Source: Axinella damicornis (Eukaryota > Porifera > Demospongiae > Axinellida > Axinellidae). Taken from it: a DNA stretch of 64,000 nucleotides. Shown piece by piece: positions 55,001 through 64,000 of the stretch. A program made the translations under genes and the position numbers. Numbering within the stretch: the stretch's first letter is position 1; the number at the start of each line of letters is the position of its first letter. The stretch is from assembly GCA_963931865.1 (NCBI GenBank), contig OZ007509.1, forward strand, positions 12,823,671-12,887,670, given 5' to 3'. Under the pieces are notes generated by a model, which was given only the letters and a program-made list of their open reading frames with translations, was not told the origin of the DNA and did no database searches.

Positions 55001-57296
55001 GATCAAAATCAATGACGTAGAGGTCATTGACTCTTCCACGTCCTGGCTGGTTCCCTCCAAAATACACAGCCTTGTGGTGGTTTACTGCTGTGAATGTGAA
55101 GCCGGAGGAGGGGGGAGGTCTTGGTCCAGTTGTGGTGGGGGAGGACCACTTGCCTGCAGAAGGTGAAGCAGTACAGACAGTGCTCACTCTCTTATTTACA
55201 ATTGGCTGAACTTCCCGTGGATCCAAATGGACTTGGGCTAGAAAATGCGAACATTTTGAACAAAAATATCAACCACATAGAGGCTCTGTACATGTAGGTA
55301 ATGAACACATAGTTGCATGCAAACTCCTCATGAGTTAACTCATGCACTGCCTCAGCATAACAAGTCATTAAAAGTTCCATTCCATTGTCAATGTATGTTC
55401 ATGTCAACCATGCTACCATGGTTTCCCAATCCACATGCACTTCACTTGGGGATAACTGTGGGGAGGGGAGGGGCCGGAAGTCATGTGACTCCTTGTGCAG
55501 TAAGGTCACAACACTAGTACTTTCCACACTCACTACAACAATACTGGCAACTGATACCATCACCATACCATGTACCCAGTCACAGTGGGAGCCAGGAGGT
55601 CATGACCTCTCATGAATACTTCATCAGAACACAGGTACCTTGCACTCACTCAGGAATGGGGTATGATGATATTGTCCTGAGGTCCAACTGTAAAATTAAT
55701 GTACTCCTTTGCATACATCCTTTTTGTGTTTCTTCCTGATCTGAACCAAGCAGGTGGACATAACCTGACCTAATTACGACACAAGCTGTACACATTCTCC
55801 TCACATAGTTACATGTTAAGTACAAGATGAACATTAGGAGTTTGATTGTTGATCTGTGTCCCCATGCTGTGTAAGGTCAAGAGTGCATATAAATGGCACA
55901 AAAATGTGAAGAGCTATACAACAGAACAACAGGTTTTGAGGTGGCACTGAATTGCACAACAACCTGTTGTAGAACGTGTTTATCAATTACTTGAGTGGGT
56001 GTGGCCGGATGAAAACTATGAGTGGTGATTTCAAGTTTGCATGGCCCATGGTCTACCTGCCCCTCCCCTCCCACATCCCCTTCCTCCTCTTTGGGTGTGG
56101 TTATGCTCTACTAGCATACAATGTTCACATGCAGCTCTGAGGTGTATTAACCATTGAACTACTGACACTGAGTTGTGTAACTGACTAGCACCATTCACAA
56201 TAGTAGCAGTGGCTGCAGTACAAACAGGCAGTAGAGAAAGTCTGGTAACCATGCCAACAACACCTGCAACCAGGTTGCTTAGTACACAAATGGGACTCCT
56301 GCCATTTATGCACTCTTGATTGTGTTGGCTACAGTAATCAGTACACCAAAGTACTGGTAGCTCAAAGCGTTTCAGTGGAGTCCCGACTCGGCAGCTGTCA
56401 ACTTGATGAAAGCGTTATCATTCATGATCATCCAGTCAATCTACATAGGACACGTATAAAATAGTCGGCAGTACTGTAGGCACACTCTATTCTCTATACT
56501 TGCCATCAGCAGAAGACCATGAATTCCTAAATAGGACTCCTTGTGCATTAAAAATAGTTTCACATACTCTACTGTTTGTATGCATTACTACTTATTACGG
56601 TAATCACTACTCAACTCAAAATTATTCCCAGTGGGTGATAATTTTCTAAACTTGGACATAACACATGGACTGCTACCCATGCATTGGCTCCCTCAAAAAT
56701 TCTCTATTCTAGAGCCGGCCATGCACCCACACAAGTATCACACTAGAAGTTGCAACAAGTAAAATTTCCTTACCTTCTGTGACATCAAAGACATGGAACT
56801 CATTGGTCCATCCTCTCCCATCTGTATAGCGAGTATCCTTGAGGAAGGATGATCCGGTCTGTATGGACTGTGTGGGTAGACCGTATCCGCCTATGGTGGC
56901 TAGGTGGTGTGTGCCGAAGAAAACCATGCCACACCCACTCTTTGGCATGGGACCGTTACTTGCTATGTTCTTCCACATGAGCGTGTCGGTGTCCAGTACA
57001 TGAAGGGAGTTGTGTCGAGCTATTCCATCATGACCAGCAAATGAATACAAGGAAGTTGAGTGAGCCACTGCAGCTCCGTCAACCAGCCCATGGGGTGGCA
57101 CTCCTGTTGTACGCTGTTCCTGCCAGGTCTCCAGGTAGGGATCAAAGACATTCACAGTTGACCTCAGTTTGTCTTGCCCACCACGAAGAAAGTCTTGTGT
57201 GAGTCCACCCCACATGTACGACTTGTTCCCAACTTGGCCTGCATAGTGGTAGAATCTTGGGGATGGTTGATACCGGGAAGACAGAATGGAGGCCAT
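45678..57296 (-). CDS. Gene C: Kelch - coiled coil - ZU5 - UPA - Death protein
   Basis: Twelve exons (57296-56774, 55186-54996, 53655-53470, 51666-51498, 50867-50736, 49062-47872, 47708-46999, 46917-46765, 46672-46504, 46372-46301, 46122-46048, 45961-45678) sum to 3,855 bp: 1,284 aa plus stop, all GT-AG and in phase. Layout: Kelch propeller to about residue 400, coiled coil 401-797, ZU5 and linker 798-970, UPA about 985-1,141, Ser/Pro and acidic linker 1,142-1,190, Death 1,191-1,284. No membrane segment. Nearly identical to gene B through exon 11, but the coiled coil is 25 residues shorter through several in-frame deletions and the last exon is a different Death domain. Exon 12 probably shows the ancestral end of the B/C pair or an exchange; the sequence alone does not say which. 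Confidence 0.87.
46048..46372 (-). CDS. Gene C exons 10-11: linker
   Basis: Exons 46,301-46,372 and 46,048-46,122, both phase 1-1; LPPSPGVLSPSSKSTVLSST and NEFSSEITTTRMSVQEGTKT. Confidence 0.75.
46504..46917 (-). CDS. Gene C exons 8-9: UPA domain
   Basis: Exons 46,765-46,917 (phase 0-0) and 46,504-46,672 (phase 0-1); MLKSGWKIIPLYNPI and CLEHGIDLIGATGCSFFTLY. The intron before exon 8 (46,918-46,998, 81 bp) is stop-free and in frame. Confidence 0.77.
46999..47708 (-). CDS. Gene C exon 7: ZU5 domain and first part of UPA
   Basis: 710 bp, phase 1 to 0. FQGYGFKLHVPQGSLPAE, VSLSGQFQMPPDCELISAVY and SSYGSLSLTQFSGVGV mark ZU5; a basic KRKVSRRSRRVQ linker and Ser/Thr stretch precede NDCRVHFVITKNLD of UPA. 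Confidence 0.86.
47872..49062 (-). CDS. Gene C exon 6: long coiled coil
   Basis: 1,191 bp, phase 1 to 1, 397 residues. Same coiled coil as gene B, but the LEEH/LEHQ repeat region has lost 11 and 3 residues and two further short stretches are missing, every loss in frame. Confidence 0.86.
49063..50735. other. Gene C intron 5
   Basis: Non-coding, conserved with gene B. A ggga-type short tandem (about 50,101-50,132) is longer than in B. Confidence 0.5.
50736..50867 (-). CDS. Gene C exon 5: end of propeller, start of coil
   Basis: 132 bp, phase 1 to 1; SSRQWVLVGVADSSQLGTAE then RTRELEKLRQKKTE. Confidence 0.82.
50868..51497. other. Gene C intron 4
   Basis: 630 bp; lacks the retroelement insertion seen in gene B. 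No exon. Confidence 0.55.
51498..51666 (-). CDS. Gene C exon 4: Kelch repeat
   Basis: 169 bp, phase 0 to 1; FTLPEGTQPRYAHTLTAFEM, HATTFGGGSKFESG and LADTTVLEFG. Confidence 0.87.
51973..52011. repeat. C39 homopolymer
   Basis: 39 consecutive C followed by tccacacacac, in gene C intron 3. Gene B has no such run. Confidence 0.85.
52012..53249. other. Gene C intron 3, remainder
   Basis: Partly conserved with gene B. No exon recognised. Confidence 0.45.
53250..53340 (-). mobile_element. 91-bp insertion with a hammerhead-like core
   Basis: Flanked by tgcagg on both sides (53,244-53,249 and 53,341-53,346). Gene B and the inverted Kelch block both have the empty site. The minus strand reads CTGATGA, a perfect 5-bp stem GACCG/CGGTC with an 8-base loop, then GAAAC, as in a hammerhead ribozyme core. 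Pairing for stem I is not evident. Confidence 0.65.
53470..53655 (-). CDS. Gene C exon 3: Kelch repeat
   Basis: 186 bp, phase 0 to 0; HAACCLNYDDDHPVLLMTGG and TLTDAWLLDVTSGRWRE. Confidence 0.87.
53656..54995. other. Gene C intron 2
   Basis: Non-coding, conserved with gene B intron 2; empty site for the 63-bp hairpin element near 53,764. Confidence 0.5.
54996..55186 (-). CDS. Gene C exon 2: Kelch repeat
   Basis: 191 bp, phase 1 to 0; NHHKAVYFGGNQPGRG and NDLYVIDFDQM. The acceptor is read within ataagagag so that the split Val codon is restored as in gene B. Confidence 0.85.
55187..56773. other. Gene C intron 1
   Basis: Non-coding. Relative to gene B it has a deletion near 55,870 and an inverted stretch: 55,875-56,530 matches the reverse complement of about 26,820-27,450. 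Confidence 0.55.
56774..57296 (-). CDS. Gene C exon 1: Kelch repeats 1-3
   Basis: 523 bp, same length and phase as in gene B. SYMWGGLTQDF, HSTSLYSFAGHDG, HHLATIGGYGLP and NEFHVFDVTE mark the blades. Confidence 0.87.
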
Positions 57297-57767
57297 CTCT
57301 CATACTCAAAGAGGTTGGATCCTAGTTCAAGAATACAAATGACAGAATATAAACACATGTTCTGGTCCTCTCAACAGCTGTTCTTATGCACTGCACTAGT
57401 GCATGTGTAAGATGGTCTCATTCACTCCCAGCTCTCGTCTGTTGCAGTATGACAACCAAGCAACAGAGGCTGAGAGTGGGGGACTGGGAACAATGCTGTA
57501 AGGTGTACACATGTAAAGCTGAATGAGACTGAGAGTATGTACGTATGTATTGAATCCAATTTTCTCTCAACAATGTAGAAGTACTTGCTAACATAAAAGA
57601 ACGAGCAATGACACGCCTCCCATGAGGAGTCATGTGATTATCTTCCACACCCCTCCAACCATACCCTTCCAATCAAGAGCTTCTTTTAGGTCATTATGTG
57701 CTACTGCATCACCATAGATTGCCTGGGAGAGTCATTGCTACAGTGACACTTCCAACGGCAGTGACCT
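57297..57767. other. Upstream region of gene C
   Basis: Counterpart of 28,221-28,691. Presumed promoter and 5' UTR; no motif assigned. Confidence 0.45.
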
Positions 57768-58096
57768 CCAGTCTCGTTCCAGGCCACTACCACCTCCAGT
57801 CTTTGATCACTTGCAGTGTGCAAATACGGAGGGGGAAGGACTGGGAGATTTGGTCAATGTTAATACTGGTGGCTTCAGGGTAGACACACGAGGGGGGCAG
57901 TGCCCAACCATAATAAGTCCTGTGTATCATGAACAACAAATGGTACTGATACTGAGATCCTTTGTCAGGCATCGCCAGCTGTGTGTCTACTTGGCATCAC
58001 TGCACGTGACCAAATCTCCCAGACCTTCCCCCTCCATATTTGCATACCTCAAACAGTCAAAGACTGGTGGCGGGGAGGGCTGGGAATGAGGCTATA
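57768..58096. mobile_element. Long-armed hairpin element, copy 2
   Basis: Counterpart of 28,692-29,020 with about 85-bp inverted arms. Confidence 0.8.
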
Positions 58097-58528
58097 CATC
58101 TAGTTCCTCCACAGAGGCTGTGTTCGTGCAGTTTCTACTATCATTTCAGTTGTCAGTGAGGGCAAGTGCACTCAGTGCACTCTGCCACTGCTTTCTGTTT
58201 CCGTGGCGATGTTTCGTACATCTGTAAATAATTATTGCATTAACTTTCTGCTTTAGTTTTACTAGGGCACACATCCTAATATACATTTGGTCTGGCCATG
58301 GCTGTACTGCTTCCCCCAGCCCTGATAAAGTGTATACGCTTAGTTGTCTATGGCTCATGCTATTCTAGGATTCTCTTCGTGGGTAGGATATTTTAACCTG
58401 GGTTATCATAACCTACATAAAGAGTCTATTCTTTAGCTTAATGTGCAGGACCAGTTTATGTAACAAAACTTTAATTATGACCTTCAAACCATATTTAAAA
58501 AGGCCATTGTAATAATCAAGGGCACCAA

Positions 58529-58897
58529 TAGTCTCGGAACCAGACCCTTCACACGGGGAGGAGGTAGGGTCTGTGCACATCACATGCGCACATTCAAGTT
58601 GTCCTTGCGGAATGCAATTATGCATGGGCAATTAGTGATCAACTGTGATACTGTCGTACAAACACAGTCGCGACCTGCTTGCTGCTTTTGTCTCACACTC
58701 GCGGGTAAGGGCATAGCACAGTGATTTGCAGTGTCTAGTAGATAGTGACACTGGGGAAGGAAAATTGTTTCCATGCCATCATTTGGAACCAATGTTGACC
58801 TGATTTGTCAGGTCAACATTCCGTCCTGGGGACAAGTTGAATGTAACTTGCCCAGACCCTTCCTCCTCCCTGTGCGAAGGGTCTGGTTCCGAGACTA
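58529..58897. mobile_element. Hairpin element with tagtctcggaaccagaccc ends, copy 2
   Basis: Counterpart of 29,477-29,770, about 75 bp longer through extra internal sequence near 58,690-58,765. The ends match better here, and both arms keep the cctcctccc stretch lost on one arm in copy 1. Confidence 0.8.
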
Positions 58898-59709
58898 GTT
58901 ACACAATTAACATACCTTTGCTGAAGTGTCTTGTAGTAGACTACTTGTGTAGTGCTGCTACCGTCAGACTGAATCCTCACTGTAGTGTTCAAGTGGTATA
59001 AATATTTATTGAATCACAGAGCTGGACTGACAACAAACCCTGAATTCAAATTGATTTCAGCCCCACCCCCTACCCATGTACAACAATTGAGCAAGGAGTG
59101 GCACCATGATAACGGTTAGTGTGATGATGGGCTCCGGGTGTAATTTTGCTTGGTTACTGTGGTACAGCTCAATGTTTAAGTTTGCACGACAACATGCACG
59201 AGTGATGGTACAGGCCCGTAACAAATAAAATGACATGCAAACACAAAATACAGAAGCCTGACAATAGTCTCGGAACCAGACCAGCTAACACACACATAAT
59301 GCTTGCTTGCGTACCTGCAGCGCGTTTTGCAGAGTTCTATATATTTTCGGTGTAACAAGGCTCATTCTTCGTTGGGTGTGGCACAAATTGACCTATGACG
59401 TCACGAGCCAATTAGCCTCGGGGCTCGATCTTCAGACGAGCAGTACAGTGCAAGTTTTGTCAACCATACAGAGAACTTGGGATCCTGTCTGAGCCTGTTG
59501 TTCAAGGTTAGCCATTCAAAGTGCGCTTAGCTATTGATCTGATTGAAACCAGGGTGCGGGGCTAATGGTGTCCTCCCTTCCCGGTGGAGCCCACCGGCAA
59601 GATTCCCTATCCTTTTCCTCGTCCTACCCCATTAGCTATCGTATGTGTGTGCTGAGTGTGTGTCTGACGTCATTTGTATGATCAGTATTCCCACAATTTG
59701 TTTTCAAGG

Positions 59710-59844
59710 TAGCCATACCCAGGCCGCACCAGTTTCGATTGCATGAAGAATGCACAACCTAAAACAGTGTGGGCCTGGGCAAGAGCGCATAAGTAGATCG
59801 CCCGCGCAATCTACTTATGTGCTCTTGGCCTGGGATTGAGGCTA
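59710..59844. mobile_element. Small hairpin element, copy 2, filled
   Basis: Counterpart of 31,203-31,283, interrupted by the 48-bp element at 59,780. Confidence 0.8.
59780..59827. mobile_element. 48-bp nested hairpin element
   Basis: caagagcgcataagtagat and its near complement around a cgcccgcgca centre. Flanked by an exact 7-bp duplication gcctggg; copy 1 shows the empty site at about 31,267-31,273. Confidence 0.85.
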
Positions 59845-60055
59845 TTTTCAAGCCGCTATACTGACAGTGCAGGTTCCTCCCATAACTTTTAAAAACTAGT
59901 TTAGTTGTGTGTTTATACAGCTCTGTGTTCTATAATATGTGTGTTCACTGGGGATGGTGGGAGAGAATTTTAACGTGCTGTCTTTCCTTTAATGCCCCTT
60001 TATTTGGAATGCTTTACTGGGCTCCATTATATGTATGCATGTCGTTTTATATTAG

Positions 60056-60518
60056 GAAGGGATGGTTGGAGAGTGGGCTCCCTGTCCTTGTGGTGGTCGG
60101 AAATGGCTCAGCAGTATTGGGTCAGTGTCATCTCCATCATTTTCCACTTGCTCTCCCCTCCTGCTCCCCTCCATCTTCCCGTCCCACCCATCCCTCCTCC
60201 TCTCTCCTCCTCCCTTTGTTCCCTCCTCCTCTCTTTGTCCACTCTTCTTCTCTCTTCCCTGTGTCCCCTTCCTCCTCACTTCGTCCCCTTCTCCTCTCTC
60301 CTCCCCTTTGTCCCCTCCTCCTCTCCCCTCCTCCCTCCCACTCTCTCTTTCCTCCACTTCCCATCCAACTTACACACACCCAGGAGCACATGTTCTGCTG
60401 CCACACATGTGTATTGAGCAGGTAAAACATGGAAGTTGAGAGTTCCTTCAACAGCTGTTACTGCTGGTGTTTCTGTGTGCAGTTCACAGCAGTGATGCCA
60501 AGAGATACTCTCTGTCAC
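60056..60518 (+). CDS. Exon chain E, copy 2 (partial gene, unidentified)
   Basis: Exons 60,056-60,120 (phase 2-1), 60,384-60,421 (1-0) and 60,483-60,518 (0-0) have AG/GT borders and fit in phase: KGWLESGLPVLVVVGNGSAV, AHVLLPHMCIEQ, FTAVMPRDTLCH. The middle intron contains the pyrimidine tract. This copy keeps a clean last donor (CAC|GTGAGT), unlike copy 1. Family unknown; the gene must extend beyond these exons. Confidence 0.38.
60150..60365 (+). repeat. Polypyrimidine tract, copy 2
   Basis: About 215 bp of C/T, some 35 bp longer than copy 1 through extra tcctcctc units. Confidence 0.8.
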
Positions 60519-60689
60519 GTGAGTCACGTACAGGAGTTTATCTTAATTCGTTAGTAATGAAACTGGATCGACTGCAGCCAGCCAGCATTAAGTAGAATGC
60601 TCAGCTCAATCTAACAGGCTTACAACTGCCTCTGGTGCCAGCACCACGAACTGAACTCACAGTTGTGAGCTTTTATCAAGCGTTAAATG

Positions 60690-61910
60690 ACATCATTCAC
60701 TGTGAGCTTTTATCAGGCGTTAAATGACATCATTGCCAATCTTGTCAATATTCATCCATGGCAGTATGTAAACATTTTATGGGATACCATGAAGTGAACA
60801 CTAAGTCCATGGTTATTTGGCAGGCATTACTTGGACGATTGTATCCTCCTCCTTACGAGCCTGGGAATGAGGCTAGGACTGCTTGCAATTGGATTACTCC
60901 AGGGTCCCTCAGGTTGCATGAATCAGTTTGTCCCAGTTCAGTCCATCCTCAAGAGTGAGGGTCAGTTGTGGCGTGCATGAGTCCTGTAGGGCTTGCTAGC
61001 TTCAAACAACCCAGGGTTGTTGGAATGTGGGTTGGGTCTGGGGTGGTCTCTCTTGCTGACCCAGTGCTGTCTGTTGTACCAGACAAGGGTGGAACTCGGT
61101 CAGTATTCATGTGGTGTTGGGTGCTTGTGTAACGTACCACTAGATTTGATAGTACTTACTGGAGGCTTGTGTACCACATGGGATGTAATACTAGCCCTTG
61201 AAGTGACAGTAGGTGGGAGTTGGGTCAGGACCTGTGGGGATGAAGCTGTATGTCCACACACCCAAGAGCAATGTAGTGATGCCAAGTTATATTCCACCAG
61301 TTCACCAATCATCACAATGTACGACCTTGATTGTGTGTGTCACACCATCAGATATGATGACTAGTGTAGCAGCTGCCCACAGCACCCTCTGCAGAATGCA
61401 GACACCAGAGAACACTGTCTGCTCACGGACACTGTGAAAGCGAATGTGTGGTGTTGATCAGTAACATTTGCAGCATGCTATGATATTCAGACTTATGAGT
61501 ACCACTAGTGTGGTGCTATAATATCACATTGGAGGGCCCCCTGGGGCCCTATTCTCAAGGGGGCCCAAAGTTTACAATACCGGAACCAAATGGAGACCTT
61601 ATTTCCCGGAATGGACCGGGGGTCAAAGTACAGATAGGACTGTTAAGCTACGGCCAGTGCGGGTGGCTGAAGAAGGAAGATGCGTACAGGACTGTTTGCA
61701 AAACTAGTATCTATCCTAAGTCGAAAGTGCGTCCCCAAAAACTTGTCCAGTCTATCACGTACGGTCCGGTCTGTTCCTGGAAAATAAGGTGGCATTCTGG
61801 TCTGTTCCATTCCGGGAAATAGTAGTCTTGTGCCCAGCCAGAAATACCTGTGGAAACTCTGTCTGGGCTTGGTATAGCGGCAAAGAGTGGAATGTAGTCA
61901 AATCATTAAT
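60690..61910. repeat. Copy 2 of the 32-33 kb repeat
   Basis: Same sequence as 32,085-33,295. No convincing exon. Confidence 0.65.
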
Positions 61911-61913
61911 TAA

Positions 61914-62416
61914 CCCTTTACCAACCAATGACTGCAAAAGCCGTCATGAAACTTTCACCTTCATGATGTCACATCCGGCAATGTCCTTGGGAGATAGGCT
62001 CTGCGCCAGCAGAAAGGGCGAGGCAGGGGGAGGTGGGTGGGTGCACCCAAAGGGTGCAAACAGCATGGCCGTGTCTGGGCTCAGCTTTGAACAGCCCTTG
62101 GTTGGAGCCGGGTAGGCCATTTCTTGGGTTTTAAGGATAAATGGGCCTAGAAAACAGTGGTCTCACCTTGCAGAGCCTCGAATCCCAGTGTTCAAGGCTG
62201 ATTTTCCTGCTAGAGCGAGTTACCGTCGCCCGAGCATCTTGATCGCGTACACGTTAACGAGTGGGTGTGGTCAGAATCACGAATGGGGAAAGCATGGCTG
62301 TGTGCAGTTCTGTGTGAAGTTTTGAGCGTGAAAACCGATGGGAACCTTATCTAGGGTATGTTTAAGTAGATTACAAGCTATAAAACTGACCTCCTGAATC
62401 TGTGGTTGGTAAAGAG
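61914..62416. mobile_element. piggyBac-like non-autonomous element, 503 bp
   Basis: TTAA at both borders (61,910-61,913 and 62,417-62,420) with inverted ends ccctttaccaacca and tggttggtaaagag. Copy 1 lacks it at about 33,292. No transposase; the superfamily is inferred from TTAA and the ccct start. Confidence 0.75.
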
Positions 62417-62646
62417 TTAAAGTTAAAACTCTTTAGGGCCCAATTTCTTCTCTAGGTCATTTTCAGTCTATAGAACACTCTGTTCCCTGGCGTTGCTGGG
62501 CTCAAAACTGCTCACACAGCTAATTTCAGCTATACTAAGCATATACGTGACTTAACCATGCCCACCAATTAACGAACATGCAATCAAGTCTCCCGAGAAA
62601 TGGCAACCTGCAGTAGCTGAAAAACGGGCCATGAAAACACTCTCAC

Positions 62647-63747
62647 CATCTTTTGTTGTCATGCGGTAGCGTCCATTCCTGTAGCAATTGAAGAGGTAGA
62701 TACACGAGTGGTCTCCATCCTTGTTGTGGCCATTGAAGGGGTAGACTGTTCATGATTCATGTCTCCAACTCACTGAGTGTAGTTGAGCACTTGCAATCAT
62801 TCTTACCAAGACTCAAGTAACTCTCAGTTATGGAAGCGTGTCTTTACGGTTGGATGTATGAACATACAGACAGACACACATGGTTCATGTTGTGCACGTC
62901 TGGGGCTCACTCAGTCTCGCCCAATTAGTGAAGAAGAGACATTAGTTTTGTAGTATCTGTGTCATGTGACAGGCCAATTTGTTATAGTTTTTACTTATTG
63001 TGTTCTTTCCTAGTGTCTAGTCTTATTGCATTGCGCTGCACTTGACGTTACTGATGTCGTTGTTTGTTGACATCTGTGAAATGTGATGAGCCAAGTTCTG
63101 TTCCTAGTGTGTTGGTCATGAAGTGGTTCTTATTGAAACCTTTTGCATTTTCATTGCAGTTACGAGAGTCTGTGAGAATCTGTTGAAGCCCGTGTGCTGT
63201 CACTTCCACTGAAGATATGCTGTCAGGATAGCAAACCTGAAGGTGAGGATTGGCCATGGCTACTGGGCCCATGGCAGTGAAACTTTGGCGATAGTACCTT
63301 CTGTGTAACAGGTATTGCACGGCAGTGAGTGTGTTACCTCCACCTTCACCTGCAGATCAAGGACAAAGGAAAATTACGAGGGGGGGGGGGGGGGGAGTGA
63401 GGTGGTGACTCTTCAGGGGAGGTGGTGGGGGAGTGGCACAGTCCCAGACCAGGAGAGGAGAGCAGAGACCACCTTCAGGTGGACGTGAGGGGTGAGTCAG
63501 TCAGTGTTCATTTCAGGGTCCATTCTGTGATTAGGTTCCATTCTTTGGAAAATTAAACTAATCCCACTGACCATATTTGGAGGTATATCACTCCTCGTCT
63601 TGTTCATCTGGTCACTCCAGTCCCTCCAAGTGTGCCGAGCGGCCCATCCATCATAGACATCACATCCACCTCCACCTTTACCGTTGGTGGGCAATACTCG
63701 TGCCTTCGGAGGACAAGCATCACGCCGTGTAGTCTTGTTCACACCCA
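62647..63747 (-). CDS. Exon chain D, copy 2 (partial gene, unidentified)
   Basis: Minus-strand exons 63,572-63,747 (GVNKTTRRDACPPKARVLPT, GWAARHTWRDWSDQMNKTRS), 63,164-63,300 (phase 2-1; GPVAMANPHLQVCYPDSISS) and 62,647-62,745 (phase 1-1; GHNKDGDHSCIYLFN). The last two join in frame. The first ends in phase 0, so at least one exon between 63,300 and 63,572 is missing from my model. Cys-containing, probably extracellular-like composition, but no family is recognised. The gene continues beyond one or both ends. Confidence 0.45.
63380..63395. repeat. G16 homopolymer
   Basis: 16 consecutive G in the intron between D exons of copy 2. Confidence 0.8.
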
Positions 63748-64000
63748 CTTAACCACCCACCAACTGCTGACAGTGCAACATCATGCTATCACTATAGGAA
63801 TGGTTTCAATTGCACGGTAAAAATATAATGTTGTGCATAATGTACAACTCGTGTACACCCTCCCCTTTGCTTCCCAATTGTTAGCATTTACTAGCTGCTT
63901 GGCTGTGAATGGAAATCACTGGGTCTATTTCTGGTGTGTGTGATTGGACGGTTGTTTCCTCTGGTACTCTTGTTATGACCACCTGAGGTAGGTGGTGCAA

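Larger units (their letters stand above)
46045..64000. repeat. Segmental duplication, copy 2 (runs off the window)
   Basis: Counterpart of 13,990-34,670. It lacks the retroelement fragment, the 52-bp array and the 648-bp insertion of copy 1, and has its own 91-bp, 48-bp and 503-bp insertions. Confidence 0.85.

Noticed and set aside
1..64000. tRNA, rRNA or other structured RNA genes
   Set aside because: No cloverleaf with conserved A and B boxes or rRNA core was noticed on reading; a dedicated scan was not possible.

Overview
The window is eukaryotic and intron-rich, with strong splice consensus and 70-1,500 bp introns. It most likely comes from an early-branching animal, probably a demosponge. 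That is an inference from the large ZU5/UPA/Death-domain families, the compact genes and the abundant small hairpin transposons; no ribosomal or mitochondrial marker confirms it.

The coding content is dominated by three minus-strand paralogs of one signalling family. Gene A (6,220 to 297) encodes short coiled coil - ZU5 - UPA - basic linker - Death (672 aa if all introns are removed). Gene B (28,220 to 13,137) and gene C (57,296 to 45,678) are full-length 12-exon genes encoding Kelch propeller - long coiled coil - ZU5 - UPA - Ser/Pro linker - Death (1,317 and 1,284 aa). Every exon junction I placed in B and C keeps frame. By analogy with UNC5, PIDD and ankyrin-type ZU5-UPA-Death proteins they are probably cytosolic scaffolds that oligomerise through the coiled coil, sense ligand or cargo through the Kelch propeller and signal through the Death domain. 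Between A and B lies an inverted, decayed block of Kelch exons 2-5 (6,949-10,832, plus strand) and a scrap of coiled-coil exon (12,062-12,300).

B and C sit in a segmental duplication. Copy 1 is about 13.99-34.67 kb; copy 2 is about 46.05 kb to the window edge. Co-duplicated downstream of each Kelch start codon (to the right) are small exon chains of unidentified genes (E on plus, D on minus), a polypyrimidine tract and several hairpin elements. The spacer (34.7-46 kb) holds tandem arrays, two hAT-like and two Mutator-like foldback elements, a WD40-like exon chain on the plus strand, and a decayed copy of gene C's Death exon.

The duplication gives many natural empty-site versus filled-site comparisons, which define several tiny mobile elements with their target duplications. 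The most notable biology is the exchange of the terminal Death-domain exon: B has the Death exon of the otherwise divergent gene A, while its near-identical sister C has a different one. Other points of note are a stop-free intron of 3n length in both B and C, and a broken splice donor in gene A.
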